Below are positions 5,388-5,750 of a stretch of 5,750 bases of DNA, piece after piece (positions within the stretch are counted from its first letter, which is position 1; every line of letters begins with the position of its first letter). The position numbers and the translations under genes are program-made. Source of the DNA: Gammaproteobacteria bacterium (GTDB taxonomy: Bacteria; Pseudomonadota; Gammaproteobacteria; JAABTG01); assembly GCA_030066245.1 (NCBI GenBank), contig JASJBY010000331.1, positions 1 through 5,750 on the forward strand. Reading direction: 5' to 3'. A model generated the notes under the pieces. It was not told where the DNA came from. It saw only the letters and a list, made by a program, of their open reading frames with translations, and made no database searches.

Positions 5388-5750
5388 ATGGGCGATATCA
5401 CGAGAAGAAACTTTATCAAGCTGGCCGGTGCGGCCGGCGCCGCCACGGGCCTGGGTCTCGTTGGCTGCGAGTCCACCGGCAGGATGGGTGGCGGTGCAGA
5501 TGTGGTGGTGGTCGGCGGCGGCACCGGCGGTGCCACCGCTGCCAAGTACATTCGCAAGCTGGATCCCTCCGTCAACGTCACCCTCATCGAGCCCAACAAG
5601 GACTACGTTTCCTGCTACATGAGCAACTGGTACATCGGTGGCCTGCGTGACCGTAAGTCTATTACCCAGAGCTACGATAACCTGGTCAACAAGCACGGAG
5701 TCAAAGTGGTTCAGGATACGGTGACCGCTATCGACGCCGATGCAAAGATG
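5388..5750 (+). CDS. fccB: Flavoprotein subunit of flavocytochrome c sulfide dehydrogenase, 3' end outside the window
   Basis: This FAD subunit oxidises sulfide to sulfur or polysulfide in the periplasm and reduces the heme of FccA. The first 121 residues are visible, of about 430 in the family. A Tat signal with RRNFIK at 6-11 is followed by an Ala/Gly-rich hydrophobic stretch to residue 26. The dinucleotide-binding motif VVVVGGGTGGATAAKY spans 39-54, and E68 ends the second strand to contact the FAD ribose. C76, in YVSCYMSN, matches the cysteine that carries covalent FAD in A. vinosum FccB. Unusually, LVGC at 24-27 reads as a lipobox, so the protein may be a Tat-exported lipoprotein. The ATG at 5388 has GGAG 8 bases upstream. 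The partner sulfide-binding cysteine would lie beyond the window. Confidence 0.93.
   Translation, partial: MGDITRRNFIKLAGAAGAATGLGLVGCESTGRMGGGADVVVVGGGTGGATAAKYIRKLDPSVNVTLIEPNKDYVSCYMSNWYIGGLRDRKSITQSYDNLVNKHGVKVVQDTVTAIDADAKM

Overview
The window most likely comes from a sulfur-oxidising gammaproteobacterium, possibly of the Chromatiales/Ectothiorhodospiraceae kind. The DNA is GC-rich. The class I ribonucleotide reductase (RNR) genes are of the Pseudomonas aeruginosa type: NrdA has two N-terminal ATP-cone regions, and NrdB is Chlamydia-like in sequence but keeps a radical tyrosine. A flavocytochrome c sulfide dehydrogenase locus follows. The organism assignment is inferred from recalled protein similarity, not from a database search.

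Layout. Positions 1-4434 hold a leftward (minus-strand) cluster: nrdA (1549-4434, complete), a small GIY-YIG-like gene (1049-1441, TTG start), and nrdB (1-946, its 3' part lies outside the window). Just after nrdA is a 10-bp GC-only hairpin closed by a UUCG tetraloop. A possible 34-codon mini-ORF spans it and overlaps the next gene by TTGA. Positions 4435-5067 are a 633-bp divergent control region. On the nrdA side there is a sigma-70-like promoter with two NrdR-like boxes exactly 31 bp apart, one of them inside the promoter spacer. On the fcc side there is a second sigma-70-like promoter, a repeated operator-like motif, and a leader of about 220 nt. That leader ends in a terminator-like hairpin with a competing upstream pairing partner. 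Positions 5068-5750 hold fccA (complete, monoheme cytochrome c) and the start of fccB (flavoprotein, Tat signal, covalent-FAD cysteine), both rightward.

Function. NrdA and NrdB together make deoxyribonucleotides in the cytoplasm, and NrdR probably represses them when dATP is plentiful. FccA and FccB together oxidise sulfide in the periplasm and pass electrons to cytochromes. The two units are divergent neighbours with no obvious metabolic link. The less explained parts are the GIY-YIG gene between the two RNR subunit genes, the stable UUCG hairpin beside it, the structured fccA leader, and a lipobox-like cysteine in the FccB Tat signal. No tRNA, rRNA, CRISPR array or mobile element was seen.
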